Assembly: GCA_016205965.1 (NCBI GenBank)
Contig: JACQSM010000090.1
Coordinates: forward strand, 1-43,276
From: Candidatus Uhrbacteria bacterium
GTDB taxonomy: Bacteria > Patescibacteriota > Patescibacteriia > SG8-24
DNA length: 43,276 nucleotides
Direction of reading: 5' to 3'
The translations under genes were made by a program, and so were the position numbers. The notes under the pieces were generated by a model. That model worked only from the letters and a program-made list of their open reading frames with translations. It ran no database searches and had not been told where the DNA came from. Positions 30,344-37,617 of the stretch are shown piece after piece (positions within the stretch are counted from its first letter, which is position 1; every line of letters starts with the position of its first letter).

Positions 30344-31890
30344 TTCTCTTCCAGGACGATGACGTCGTGGACGTCGCCTTCCTTCTGGGCCTCGTCGGAG
30401 CGGAGTTCGAATCGGAGTTGGCCGTTGTTCATGGCCTGATGCAAAGCCGGCAACGACTCCAAACCCGCGTAGTCGAGGATGCTCTTGCGCAGCGATGCGG
30501 CCGTCCCTTTGAGCAGGCCGTCGACCGAACCGATCGCCGGCACCTTGCCTTCGACGCCCTGGGGCACCATGACCTCGGGATGCCGCGCGTCGCCGTAGCG
30601 GGCGCCGCCGCCGTCGCGTTGAGCCGAAGGCGACCCCATGCCGCGGTAGATTTTCCACCGGCCTTTGGCGTCGATGATGACATCGCCCGGCGACTCGTCG
30701 GTGCGGGCGACGTAGTTGCCAACCATGACGGTATCGGCGCCGACCGCCAGGGCCTTGAAGATACAGCCCGGCGAGCGGATGCCGCCGTCGGCGATCACCG
30801 GCAACGGATTTTTGAGGCTCTTGGCATAGCGGGCGACGTGATACACGGCCGCCAGTTGGGCTCGACCGATGCCGGTCTGTCCTTGCGTGCTGCAGATCGA
30901 CCCCGGGCCCATGCCGACGCGCAGCGCGTCGGCGCCGGCCTCGACCAGCTGCTCGGCCTGGCGGGGAGTGACGACGTTGCCGGCGATCACCGGCAGTTCC
31001 GGCTTCATCGCTTTGACCGCCTTGATCTGGTCGACCTCGTAACCGGTCGAGCCCTGGGCCGCGTCGATGATGATGACGTCGACGCCGGCCTCGATCAGCA
31101 ATTTGGCCCGTTCCAGGTCGCGCTCGTGGGTCGAGATGGCGGCGCCGACCCGGAGCTGGTTGTTGTCGTCGACCAGCTGCAGCGGATAGGTGCCGCTCTT
31201 GACGGTGTCGTGGCGCGTCACCAGGGCATAGACGCTGCCGTCCTCGTTGAGGATCGGGATCTTGGTCAGGTCCGGATCATGGCTGAAGATGGCGCGGGCC
31301 GCGGCCAGCGTCGGCACGTCCTTCTTCAGGAAGTAGCGGAGCTTGGCCGTCGGCTTCATGACTTCGCCCAGCGGTCGGTTGAGCTGCTCTTCGAGATCGA
31401 CGTGGGTCTTGGTGACCATGCCGAGCAGCTTGGATTCGGGCGTGCCGTCTTCGGTGATCAGGATGGTGGAGTAGCCGCGCCGGCTCTTGACCTTGGGAAC
31501 TTCGGAGATCGGATCGCCGGGCTTGCGGCAGCAGGGCTCGGTGATGAACCCCATCTGGTAGCGCTTGACCCGGCGCACCTCCGCCGCCGCGCGATCGGGA
31601 GGCAAGTTGAAGTGGATGAAACCGATGCCGCCCATGAGCGCCATGTGGATGGCCATCCGCGACTCGGTCACCGTGTCCATGGGCGAGCTCAAGATCGGCA
31701 GGTTGATCTTGAAGCCGCGGGCCAACTGCGATGCGAGGTCGAGTTGGCGCGGCTTGCCGACCGCGGCCGGCAGGATGTTGACGTTGTTGTAGGTCAGGCC
31801 GACCGGGGTGCAAAAGAGTTGTTCGGCGGTCAGTCCGTTGGCGAAATCGAGTTCTTTGAAGGTTTTGGTGATTTGCCACGTCGGTTGCAT
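30334..31890 (-). CDS. guaB: IMP dehydrogenase, eukaryote-like form with CBS pair
   Basis: 518 residues. Oxidises IMP to XMP, the committed step to GMP. The opening NGLTAEQLF and GLTYNN (about 18-37), ILSSPMDTVTE (67-77), the CBS pair (about 115-245), GAAISTHERD (249-258), the catalytic Cys333 in GPGSICSTQ, IADGGI (366-371) and YRGMGS (415-420) are seen, with the flap pair Arg431-Tyr432. After the flap the chain ends with QLRFELRSDEAQKEGDVH, corresponding to the C-terminal segment of animal IMPDH (human ends GELKFEKRTSSAQ and GGVH). The start at 31890 is set by AAGGAGG; a longer frame to 31980 is rejected. It has a separate promoter. Confidence 0.94.
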   Translation of the reverse strand: MQPTWQITKTFKELDFANGLTAEQLFCTPVGLTYNNVNILPAAVGKPRQLDLASQLARGFKINLPILSSPMDTVTESRMAIHMALMGGIGFIHFNLPPDRAAAEVRRVKRYQMGFITEPCCRKPGDPISEVPKVKSRRGYSTILITEDGTPESKLLGMVTKTHVDLEEQLNRPLGEVMKPTAKLRYFLKKDVPTLAAARAIFSHDPDLTKIPILNEDGSVYALVTRHDTVKSGTYPLQLVDDNNQLRVGAAISTHERDLERAKLLIEAGVDVIIIDAAQGSTGYEVDQIKAVKAMKPELPVIAGNVVTPRQAEQLVEAGADALRVGMGPGSICSTQGQTGIGRAQLAAVYHVARYAKSLKNPLPVIADGGIRSPGCIFKALAVGADTVMVGNYVARTDESPGDVIIDAKGRWKIYRGMGSPSAQRDGGGARYGDARHPEVMVPQGVEGKVPAIGSVDGLLKGTAASLRKSILDYAGLESLPALHQAMNNGQLRFELRSDEAQKEGDVHDVIVLEENHK

Positions 31891-31923
31891 CGCGCGCCTC
31901 CTTGTGAATGAGCGATTGGGAGG

Positions 31924-31952
31924 AGTATAGGAGGCCGTCGGCGAAAAAACAA
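31924..31952 (-). promoter_or_regulatory. Promoter of guaB
   Basis: On the minus strand TTGTTT (31947-31952), 17 bases, TATACT (31924-31929), followed by a leader of about 28 bases with AAGGAGG. Confidence 0.7.
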
Positions 31953-32004
31953 GGGTCGCCGCCGGCAGGCCCGGCGGCACCGATGTCGAATAATCCGCGG
32001 TCGG

Positions 32005-33036
32005 CTACGCCGGCTGTCGCGCCACCCAGTCGCAGGTCTGCCGGGCCATGCAGCTGAAGATCGAGGCCTGCCGGATGTCCTTGGCGCCGAGCAGGTATTG
32101 GAGAACGCGTTCGTTGCCGATGCCGTAGCCGGCATGCGGCGACGTCCGGCCCGAGCGGACGATGTCGAGGTACCAGCCGAAGTCCGAGAGCGTTCCGCCG
32201 CGCTCGAGGTGCAGGCGGTACATGGTCGATCCCAGCAGACGTTCGGTCAGCTTGGCGCCGTCGTGTTCGCGCACCGCCGAGCCGACGCCTTCGCCGGCGA
32301 ACGGGAAGACGCAGTCGGCCGACAGCACCGTGCGCTCATCGCGTTCCGAGACTTTCATGTTGAAGAATTTGATTTCCTTGGGATAGCGCATGATGAACAC
32401 CGGCCGCGGAAACTCGTCGGCGTTGAGCAGTTCGACGATCTTGGCTTCGTGGACCGAGGTCAGGTCGGCGCCCCAGCGCAGGTCGTTGAAACCGTTGTCG
32501 ATCAGGAGCGCGAGCGCGTCTTCATAGGAGATGCGGTGGAACGGTTTTTGCAAGGACGCGGCCAGGCCGGCGGCGTCGCGGCCGGCATGTTCGAGGGTCG
32601 CGCCGTGTTCGTCGATGACCGCCTTGCTCATCGCCTTGATGGCGGCCTCGACGTGCTGCAGCAGCGCCTCGTACATCTTTTCCTCGTCGTAGGCCGCGCC
32701 CGGCGCCACCATCGACCAATCGAATTCTTCCTCGGTCAGCAGGAACTGCCGGAGGTGGCGTTCGTCCTCGATCTCTTCGTCGCGGCCGCTGACCATGGTG
32801 GTGAAGACGCCGGGATAATACTGGAGCGCCTGTTCGAGCGTCAGCTGTCCGGTCTGGCTGAAGAACAGCGGCACCGGCACCCGGCTCTTCACCTTGAAGA
32901 GGGTGTCGACGTTTTCGCAGGCGCCGGTGATGCCGACGATCTGCGGCACCGGCACGAAGGCCAGGCCGCTCCGGCGATAGTGCTGCTGGGCGGCATCGGC
33001 CAAGGTCGAGGCGATGGGAATGAGTTTGTCGAGCAT
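32005..33036 (-). CDS. AsnRS-like catalytic core without anticodon domain (asparagine synthetase candidate)
   Basis: 343 residues of a class II aminoacyl-tRNA synthetase core of the Asp/Asn type. Motifs: PLFFSQTGQLTLEQAL (about 56-71, the usual FLTQSGQLYLE), motif 2-like MVSGRDEEIEDERHLRQF (about 81-98), ADCVFPFAGEGVGSA (about 251-265) and motif 3 GYGIGNERVLQYLL (about 309-322). The N-terminal OB-fold that reads the tRNA anticodon is missing: full AsnRS has about 430-460 residues. Such cores, as in archaeal AspRS-related asparagine synthetase (AS-AR), make free asparagine from aspartate with ATP. An alternative is a tRNA-editing or transfer enzyme. The gene follows a short transcription unit with two terminators (33037-33325). 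Confidence 0.75.
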   Translation of the reverse strand: MLDKLIPIASTLADAAQQHYRRSGLAFVPVPQIVGITGACENVDTLFKVKSRVPVPLFFSQTGQLTLEQALQYYPGVFTTMVSGRDEEIEDERHLRQFLLTEEEFDWSMVAPGAAYDEEKMYEALLQHVEAAIKAMSKAVIDEHGATLEHAGRDAAGLAASLQKPFHRISYEDALALLIDNGFNDLRWGADLTSVHEAKIVELLNADEFPRPVFIMRYPKEIKFFNMKVSERDERTVLSADCVFPFAGEGVGSAVREHDGAKLTERLLGSTMYRLHLERGGTLSDFGWYLDIVRSGRTSPHAGYGIGNERVLQYLLGAKDIRQASIFSCMARQTCDWVARQPA

Positions 33037-33066
33037 AGGCTGAAAAAATGAGTGAATAAAAAACGA

Positions 33067-33083
33067 CGCCCATCAAGGGGGCG
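33067..33083 (-). terminator. Second leader terminator upstream of the AsnRS-like gene
   Basis: On the minus strand CGCCC-CCTTGAT-GGGCG followed by TCG and six T. It stands about 30 bases before the gene it precedes. Confidence 0.5.
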
Positions 33084-33116
33084 GTTTGTCGCGGATCGGT
33101 CCAAAAGGCGCCGGAT

Positions 33117-33205
33117 AAAAAAATTGAGCCTTGCGGCTCATGTTGCGGAGCTGTGCAAGGCTGCGGTCGTTTCGGACAGGGGATGACATCTAGGAACCAA
33201 GTATA
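33117..33205 (-). ncRNA. Short transcription unit: attenuator or small RNA upstream of the AsnRS-like gene
   Basis: On the minus strand TTGCGA (33223-33228) and TATACT (33200-33205) with 17 bases between form a promoter; about 75 bases further GAGCC-GCAA-GGCTC (33126-33139) is followed by seven T (33117-33123). No ORF of any size lies in between. An earlier segment (plus-strand GCAAGGCT at 33155-33162) can pair with the 3' half of the terminator hairpin. So this is either a small RNA or a leader attenuator of the gene at 32005. The rest of the gap (33037-33325) holds a second hairpin (33067-33083) and the pyrF promoter. Confidence 0.5.
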
Positions 33206-33222
33206 GCCGGTCTCGGTCCGGT

Positions 33223-33228
33223 TCGCAA
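33223..33228 (-). promoter_or_regulatory. -35 box of the short transcription unit
   Basis: TTGCGA on the minus strand; -10 TATACT at 33200-33205, spacer 17 bases. Confidence 0.6.
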
Positions 33229-33259
33229 GGTCACTTATCCACCGCCGGCCGGCAACCGA

Positions 33260-33287
33260 TTGACTTTATCCCGCTTTCGGCTACACT
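33260..33287 (+). promoter_or_regulatory. Promoter of the pyrF-pyrE-pyrD operon
   Basis: TTGACT (33260-33265), 16-base spacer, TACACT (33282-33287); leader of about 30 bases ending in AAGGAGG. Confidence 0.75.
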
Positions 33288-33325
33288 CCTTCGGAATCCC
33301 GTCGGATTCAAGGAGGAATCGCACC

Positions 33326-34075
33326 ATGACAACCGAAAATGCGGGAAGCAGGATCATCGTGGCCATCGACAAGCGCAACCTCGATGACGTGCTGCCCTTG
33401 GTGGCCGCCGTCGGCAGCGAAGTCGGCGGCTTCAAGGTGCGCGGCTCGCTGCTGCGTATGGAGACGACCGGGAAGGTCGTGGCGGCATTTCGCGATCTCG
33501 ACGCCGATGTTTTCGCCGACGTCAAACTCAACGACGTGCCCGACTCCATGGCCGAAGACGCCGGCGAGCTTTTCGACAGCGGCGTCAAAACGATCACCGT
33601 CATGGCCGCGTCCGGCATCGACGGGATGCGGGCCGCGGTCGACGCCAAGAAGGACGGCTGCCGCGTGTTGGCGGTCACCGTGCTGACGTCGCTCGACGAC
33701 AAGATGCTCGGACCGCACGTCTATGACGGCGCGGTCACGGCCAAGGTGTATCAATTCGCCTTGGATGCGCTGGTCGCGGGCGTCGACGGCATCGTCTGTT
33801 CGCCGCTGGAATGCGGCTTGCTGCGCAAGCGCCGCGAGCTGGCCAAGCTGGAGATCTGGACCCCGGGCATCCGTCCCGAGTGGGCCAAGCCCGGCGGCCA
33901 GGAGCGCTACACCACGCCGTCGCAGGCCTTCGAGGCCGGCGCCAGCCGTCTGATCATCGGCGGACCGATCACCAAGCCGCCCAAGGAGATCGGCGCACCC
34001 GCACAAGCGGTCGCCTCCATCAAGAACGAAATCACCAACGCCCTTTTGAAGAGGGAGATGGGGAGCAAGTCATGA
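33326..34075 (+). CDS. pyrF: Orotidine-5'-phosphate decarboxylase
   Basis: 249 residues. Converts OMP to UMP, the last step of pyrimidine synthesis. A barrel beginning with RIIVAIDKRNLDD; the catalytic D-x-K-x-x-D array is DVKLNDVPDS (about 63-72). The phosphate-binding end is SRLIIGGPITKPP (about 207-219), which corresponds to the usual VVGRxIt motif. AAGGAGG lies before the ATG at 33326. pyrE starts in the overlap ATGA with its stop codon. Confidence 0.93.
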   Translation: MTTENAGSRIIVAIDKRNLDDVLPLVAAVGSEVGGFKVRGSLLRMETTGKVVAAFRDLDADVFADVKLNDVPDSMAEDAGELFDSGVKTITVMAASGIDGMRAAVDAKKDGCRVLAVTVLTSLDDKMLGPHVYDGAVTAKVYQFALDALVAGVDGIVCSPLECGLLRKRRELAKLEIWTPGIRPEWAKPGGQERYTTPSQAFEAGASRLIIGGPITKPPKEIGAPAQAVASIKNEITNALLKREMGSKS

Positions 34076-34698
34076 AGCCAGACGACGTCTTGAAGAAGTT
34101 GGAATCCTGCGGCGCCGTTCTCCGCAATACCCATGTGGCGTTGCAAGGCCGCCGTCACGGTGATGCTTACGTCGATTTCAAGAAGGTGTTCCTTGACGTC
34201 ATGCTTGCCTCCGAATTCGGCGAAGCCTTGGCCATGGCCTGTGCCGACTTCATGCCGGATGCTGTCGTCGGACCGCCGATGGGCGCTGACCGCCTCGCCT
34301 ACGAGGTCGGTCTGAACCTGGCTGTGTACCAAAACCGCCTCGTAATGTCGCCCTATGCCGAAAAAATCGGCGGGCCGGAGAAGTTCGAGTTCCGTCCGGA
34401 ATTCCTGGCGGCGTTCGCCGGGAAGAAATTTCTGATCGTCGAGGACGTCAAGAAGACTGGAGACTCGGCCGATGCTTTGGCCGCGATCGTCACGCGTCAT
34501 GGCGGCATCATCTGCGGCAAAGCGGCCGTGGTAGATCGCCGGCCTTCAGTCGGCGGCTTCCGCAGCCTGCTCCAACTCGAGCTTCCGGATTGGCCGGAAG
34601 ACGAGTGCAAGCTGTGCGGAGTCATCGAACTCAACCGGACCGTCGGCCAATGGAAAGATTACGATGCGCGTCACCCGCGCCAAGGAGGACAGCCATGA
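34072..34698 (+). CDS. pyrE: Orotate phosphoribosyltransferase-like enzyme
   Basis: 208 residues, type I phosphoribosyltransferase fold. The PRPP motif is FLIVEDVKKTGDSA (about 120-133), matching the V-E-D-V-x-x-T-G-x-S pattern. AVVGPPMGADRLAYEVG (about 61-77) is the substrate-side loop and GDAYVDFKKV resembles the H-x-D-Y-x-D region of OPRTs. Calling it PyrE rests on this and on its place between pyrF and pyrD with ATGA overlaps on both sides, so the three are translation-coupled. It joins orotate to PRPP to give OMP. Confidence 0.85.
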   Translation: MKPDDVLKKLESCGAVLRNTHVALQGRRHGDAYVDFKKVFLDVMLASEFGEALAMACADFMPDAVVGPPMGADRLAYEVGLNLAVYQNRLVMSPYAEKIGGPEKFEFRPEFLAAFAGKKFLIVEDVKKTGDSADALAAIVTRHGGIICGKAAVVDRRPSVGGFRSLLQLELPDWPEDECKLCGVIELNRTVGQWKDYDARHPRQGGQP

Positions 34699-35807
34699 TC
34701 TACCAACGGCTGCTTCGTCCGATGCTCTTCGCCCTGTCGAGCGGCGATCCTGAAACCGCCCATGAGTGGGCCCTGCGCCTCTTGGCATGGTTCGACGCCA
34801 CGCCGGAACGCCGCCGATTTCTGGCTCGCGTCGCCGGCGCCCTCGACCTGCCCAAGACGCCTCGATGTCTGTTCGGCCTGACGTTCCCGACGCCGGTCGG
34901 CCTGGCCGCCGGTTTCGACAAGAACGCCGTCGCACCCAGGGTCTTCGAGGCTCTGGGCTTCGGCTTCGTCGAGATCGGCACGGTCACGCCGCGCCCGCAA
35001 CCGGGCAACCCGCGGCCGCGCATCGTCCGTCTGCCGCCGCAAGCGCTCATCAACCGCATGGGCTTTCCGAGCGAAGGCGCCGATGCCGTGGCTGTCAGGC
35101 TCCGCGCCAACAGCGGCGGCCTGGGCATTCCCCTGGGCGTCAACATCGGCAAGAACAAGGAGACCTCGCTCATTGGCGCCGCCGCCGATTACCGGACGGC
35201 GATGCAGAAGCTCTACGAGCGGGCCGACTACTTCGTCATCAACGTGAGTTCGCCCAATACGCCCGGTCTGCGCTCGCTCCAAGGAAAGGAGGAGCTGGAC
35301 TGGCTTCTCGGCGAGGTTGCCGAGGAGAATCTGGTGTTGGCCATGGACTTCGGCCGCGAACCGCGGCCCGTGCTGGTGAAGCTTTCGCCGGACCTGTCGT
35401 CGCACGCCATGGCCGAAGCCGTCGAGGTGTGCGTCAAACACGGCATCGCCGGCATCATCGCCGCCAACACCACCCTCGCTCGCGACGGTTTTTCCAAGAC
35501 CGAAGAAGCCGGGGGAGGAAGCGGCACGCCGCTCCGGCCGCGCGCGGCCTGGGCGGTCTCGGTTCTGCGCCGTTATGCTCCGTCCGAGATGGCGATCATC
35601 GGCGTCGGCGGCATCATGTGCGCCGACGACGCCAGAGCGATGCGGGAAGCCGGGGCCGATCTGGTCCAGCTCTACACCGGGTTGATTTACCGGGGTCCGT
35701 TCCTGGCCGTCGCCGTCGCCCGCGGCCTGGTCGAAAGGCCGGCACTCGCGGCCGGGCTGCAAGCCGCGGCGCTTCCACCGGCAGAAAAGTCTCCGCCGAC
35801 GCCCTGA
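34695..35807 (+). CDS. pyrD: Dihydroorotate dehydrogenase, class 2 (quinone-dependent)
   Basis: 370 residues. The N-terminal IYQRLLRPMLFALSSGDPETAHEWALRLL is the membrane-associating helical region of class 2 enzymes. The FMN barrel has PTPVGLAAGFDKNA (about 57-70), FGFVEIGTVTPRPQPGNP (about 80-97), the catalytic serine region NVSSPNTPGLR (about 183-193), and GVGGIMCADDA (about 300-310). It oxidises dihydroorotate and passes electrons to quinone, so the cell needs a quinone pool or uses host/environment quinones. ATGA overlap with pyrE. A GC hairpin with TTTTT overlaps its stop codon. Confidence 0.93.
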   Translation: MIYQRLLRPMLFALSSGDPETAHEWALRLLAWFDATPERRRFLARVAGALDLPKTPRCLFGLTFPTPVGLAAGFDKNAVAPRVFEALGFGFVEIGTVTPRPQPGNPRPRIVRLPPQALINRMGFPSEGADAVAVRLRANSGGLGIPLGVNIGKNKETSLIGAAADYRTAMQKLYERADYFVINVSSPNTPGLRSLQGKEELDWLLGEVAEENLVLAMDFGREPRPVLVKLSPDLSSHAMAEAVEVCVKHGIAGIIAANTTLARDGFSKTEEAGGGSGTPLRPRAAWAVSVLRRYAPSEMAIIGVGGIMCADDARAMREAGADLVQLYTGLIYRGPFLAVAVARGLVERPALAAGLQAAALPPAEKSPPTP

Positions 35808-35820
35808 AAGGCGTCTTTTT
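35798..35820 (+). terminator. Terminator of the pyr operon
   Basis: GACGCC-CTGAAA-GGCGTC and TTTTT; the stop codon TGA lies in the loop. Confidence 0.85.
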
Positions 35821-35854
35821 CTTTTGGCCGGCCGTTCCGTGGTATCCTGAAAAT

Positions 35855-37012
35855 ATGAACGCCCGCATCAAAAAGCTCTGGATCGCGGTCATGACGCTGG
35901 TCGGCACCATCATCGGCGTCGGCATCTTCGCCGTGCCCTACGCTCTCGATCGCGTCGGCGTCACCGTCGGCGCCGTCTACTTTTTGCTGCTCGGCGGCAT
36001 CCAGCTCCTGCAGCACCTTTTTTACGCCGAGACGGCCATCGCCACGGCCGAAAAGCACCGCTTGGTCGGCCTGGTCGAGCGCCATCTCGGAAAAAATTCC
36101 CGCCACCTGGCCTCGATTTCTTCGATCTTCGGTTTTTGGGGCGCCATGATCGCCTACATTTTGGTCGGCGGCGTCTTTCTGCACACGCTCCTCGCCGGGC
36201 AGCTCGGCGGCCAACCTTGGCACTACCAGCTCGCTTGGGCGGTGCTCGGCGGCCTGGTCATCGTGCGCGGTCTCGATTTCGTGTCGAAGGTCGAGTTTTG
36301 GATGACCATCGGTTTGCTCGCGACCATGGGAATGATCATCGGCCTGGGCCTGCCGCATGTGCGGCCGGCGAATTTTCATTTCGTGGCCATGGGAGATTTT
36401 TTCCTGCCATACGGCATCATCCTGTTCGCGCTCAACGGCCTGTCGGCGATACCTTCGATGGAAGAGATCGTCGGCGGCGATCGCAATGCCTTCCGATTGT
36501 CGGTCGTCTACGGATCGCTCATCGCCACGGCGATGACGGCGCTTTTCGGCTTCGTCGTATGGGGCGTCACCGGCCGGGCCACGACCGAGGACGCCGTCGC
36601 CGGGCTGCGCCTCGCCCTCGGCCCGGACATCACCATGATCGCTGCCCTGTTCGGATTCCTGGCCGTGGCCACGTCGTATTTCACGACCGCGCTCAATCTG
36701 CGCGAGACCTTCGAATATGATTATAAAATCCGGGCCCTGCCGGCCTGGCTCATGGCCGCGGGCGTGCCGCTCATCGTGTTCCTGCTCGGCGCCGAGAGCT
36801 TTATCGGCATCATCAGCTTCACCGGCGCGGTCTTCGGCGGCATCGTCGCCGTGCTCATCGCCGTCATGTACATCGCCGTCGCCAAGCGGGGGTTGGTCAA
36901 AGACATGCCCCTGGGCCTTTCGATCTCCCTGGCGCGCATCTCGATCCTCATTTTGTCGATCGGCGCCGGGTACGAAATTCTGACCACGGCGCGGAAACTC
37001 TTTGGACCTTGA
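35855..37012 (+). CDS. Amino-acid permease (aromatic/hydroxy amino-acid transporter superfamily)
   Basis: 385 residues with ten or eleven hydrophobic segments. The first helix carries TLVGTIIGVGIFAVPYAL (about 14-31), the G-x-I-I-G-x-G-I-F-A-x-P signature of APC-type amino-acid transporters; the later GIILFALNGLSAIPSMEEI (about 189-207) is the matching half-helix of the fold. The substrate cannot be told; tyrosine/tryptophan-type permeases have the closest pattern. A TATCCT box at 35843-35848 ends 6 bases before the ATG, so the message is leaderless. Its stop codon overlaps the -35 box of the next gene. Confidence 0.85.
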   Translation: MNARIKKLWIAVMTLVGTIIGVGIFAVPYALDRVGVTVGAVYFLLLGGIQLLQHLFYAETAIATAEKHRLVGLVERHLGKNSRHLASISSIFGFWGAMIAYILVGGVFLHTLLAGQLGGQPWHYQLAWAVLGGLVIVRGLDFVSKVEFWMTIGLLATMGMIIGLGLPHVRPANFHFVAMGDFFLPYGIILFALNGLSAIPSMEEIVGGDRNAFRLSVVYGSLIATAMTALFGFVVWGVTGRATTEDAVAGLRLALGPDITMIAALFGFLAVATSYFTTALNLRETFEYDYKIRALPAWLMAAGVPLIVFLLGAESFIGIISFTGAVFGGIVAVLIAVMYIAVAKRGLVKDMPLGLSISLARISILILSIGAGYEILTTARKLFGP

Positions 37013-37037
37013 CGCGGCAATGCCAGATGCATAGAAT
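37009..37037 (+). promoter_or_regulatory. Promoter of the 37068 gene
   Basis: TTGACG (37009-37014), 17 bases, TAGAAT (37032-37037). It begins in the last codon of the permease gene and shares CTTGACGCGGC with two other promoters. Confidence 0.75.
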
Positions 37038-37067
37038 TTTGCCGAAGCTCTTTGCCAAGGAGGCGGC

Positions 37068-37604
37068 ATGTCCATCCGGACTGTTATTGTCGGTATTCCC
37101 GTTCCCACGATTCTCTGGCCGGACGAGCTTCGTCCTTACGTCGACCACGTTCTTGCGCCGCATGGTTTGACGCTGACAGGCCTCCGAGTCGGCCCTGCAT
37201 ATTTCGAAAAGGTCGAGGCTGCGGCCACCGTCTATGCCCGCTGTCAGGCCGGTGAAGGGACGGCGGCGATGCTACTTGATGGCAGACTCGGCTTTTCCGA
37301 CGCAGCACTCTACGACAGGCCGATCCATGGCGGCGAGACCGAGTGGCAGTACAGCCGGGCTTGGGTGCATTGGGTCGACGTCGTCGGGGCGTCGTCTTGG
37401 CCGGATGCGATGCGCCGGATCGGTTCCTACCTAGGCTCGATTCTTCTTGCCCCTGTCTACGCTCTTTGGATGATGGTGCGGCACGGCGTCGGCCCGGTAC
37501 ATGTGATCTTCAGTTTCGCCCTCGTCGTCATGGGTCTGGTTGATTCCGTGAGGCGCTTGCAGGTCATGCGGCGCATTACCAGGCAAAAAAAGACCGCCCC
37601 TTAG
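37068..37604 (+). CDS. Hypothetical protein with C-terminal membrane helices
   Basis: 178 residues; AAGGAGG six bases before the ATG. The N-terminal half is soluble with hydrophobic strands (RTVIVGIPVPTILWP, TGLRVGPAYFEKVEAAATVYARC, AAMLLDGRLGF); the C-terminal third has two hydrophobic segments (about 117-135 and 142-160) and a basic tail (RRLQVMRRITRQKK). No family recognised. It is alone in its unit, bounded by its own promoter and a bidirectional hairpin. Confidence 0.7.
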   Translation: MSIRTVIVGIPVPTILWPDELRPYVDHVLAPHGLTLTGLRVGPAYFEKVEAAATVYARCQAGEGTAAMLLDGRLGFSDAALYDRPIHGGETEWQYSRAWVHWVDVVGASSWPDAMRRIGSYLGSILLAPVYALWMMVRHGVGPVHVIFSFALVVMGLVDSVRRLQVMRRITRQKKTAP

Positions 37605-37617
37605 TGGGACGGTTTTT
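37585..37617. terminator. Bidirectional terminator between the 37068 gene and folD
   Basis: ACCGCCC-CTTAGT-GGGACGGT stem with a bulge, TTTTT on the plus side and AAAAAAA before it, giving a T-run in both directions. Confidence 0.85.

Noticed and set aside
30277..31911. 544-codon plus-strand frame over guaB
   Set aside because: Shadow frame; no ribosome site and no recognisable domain.
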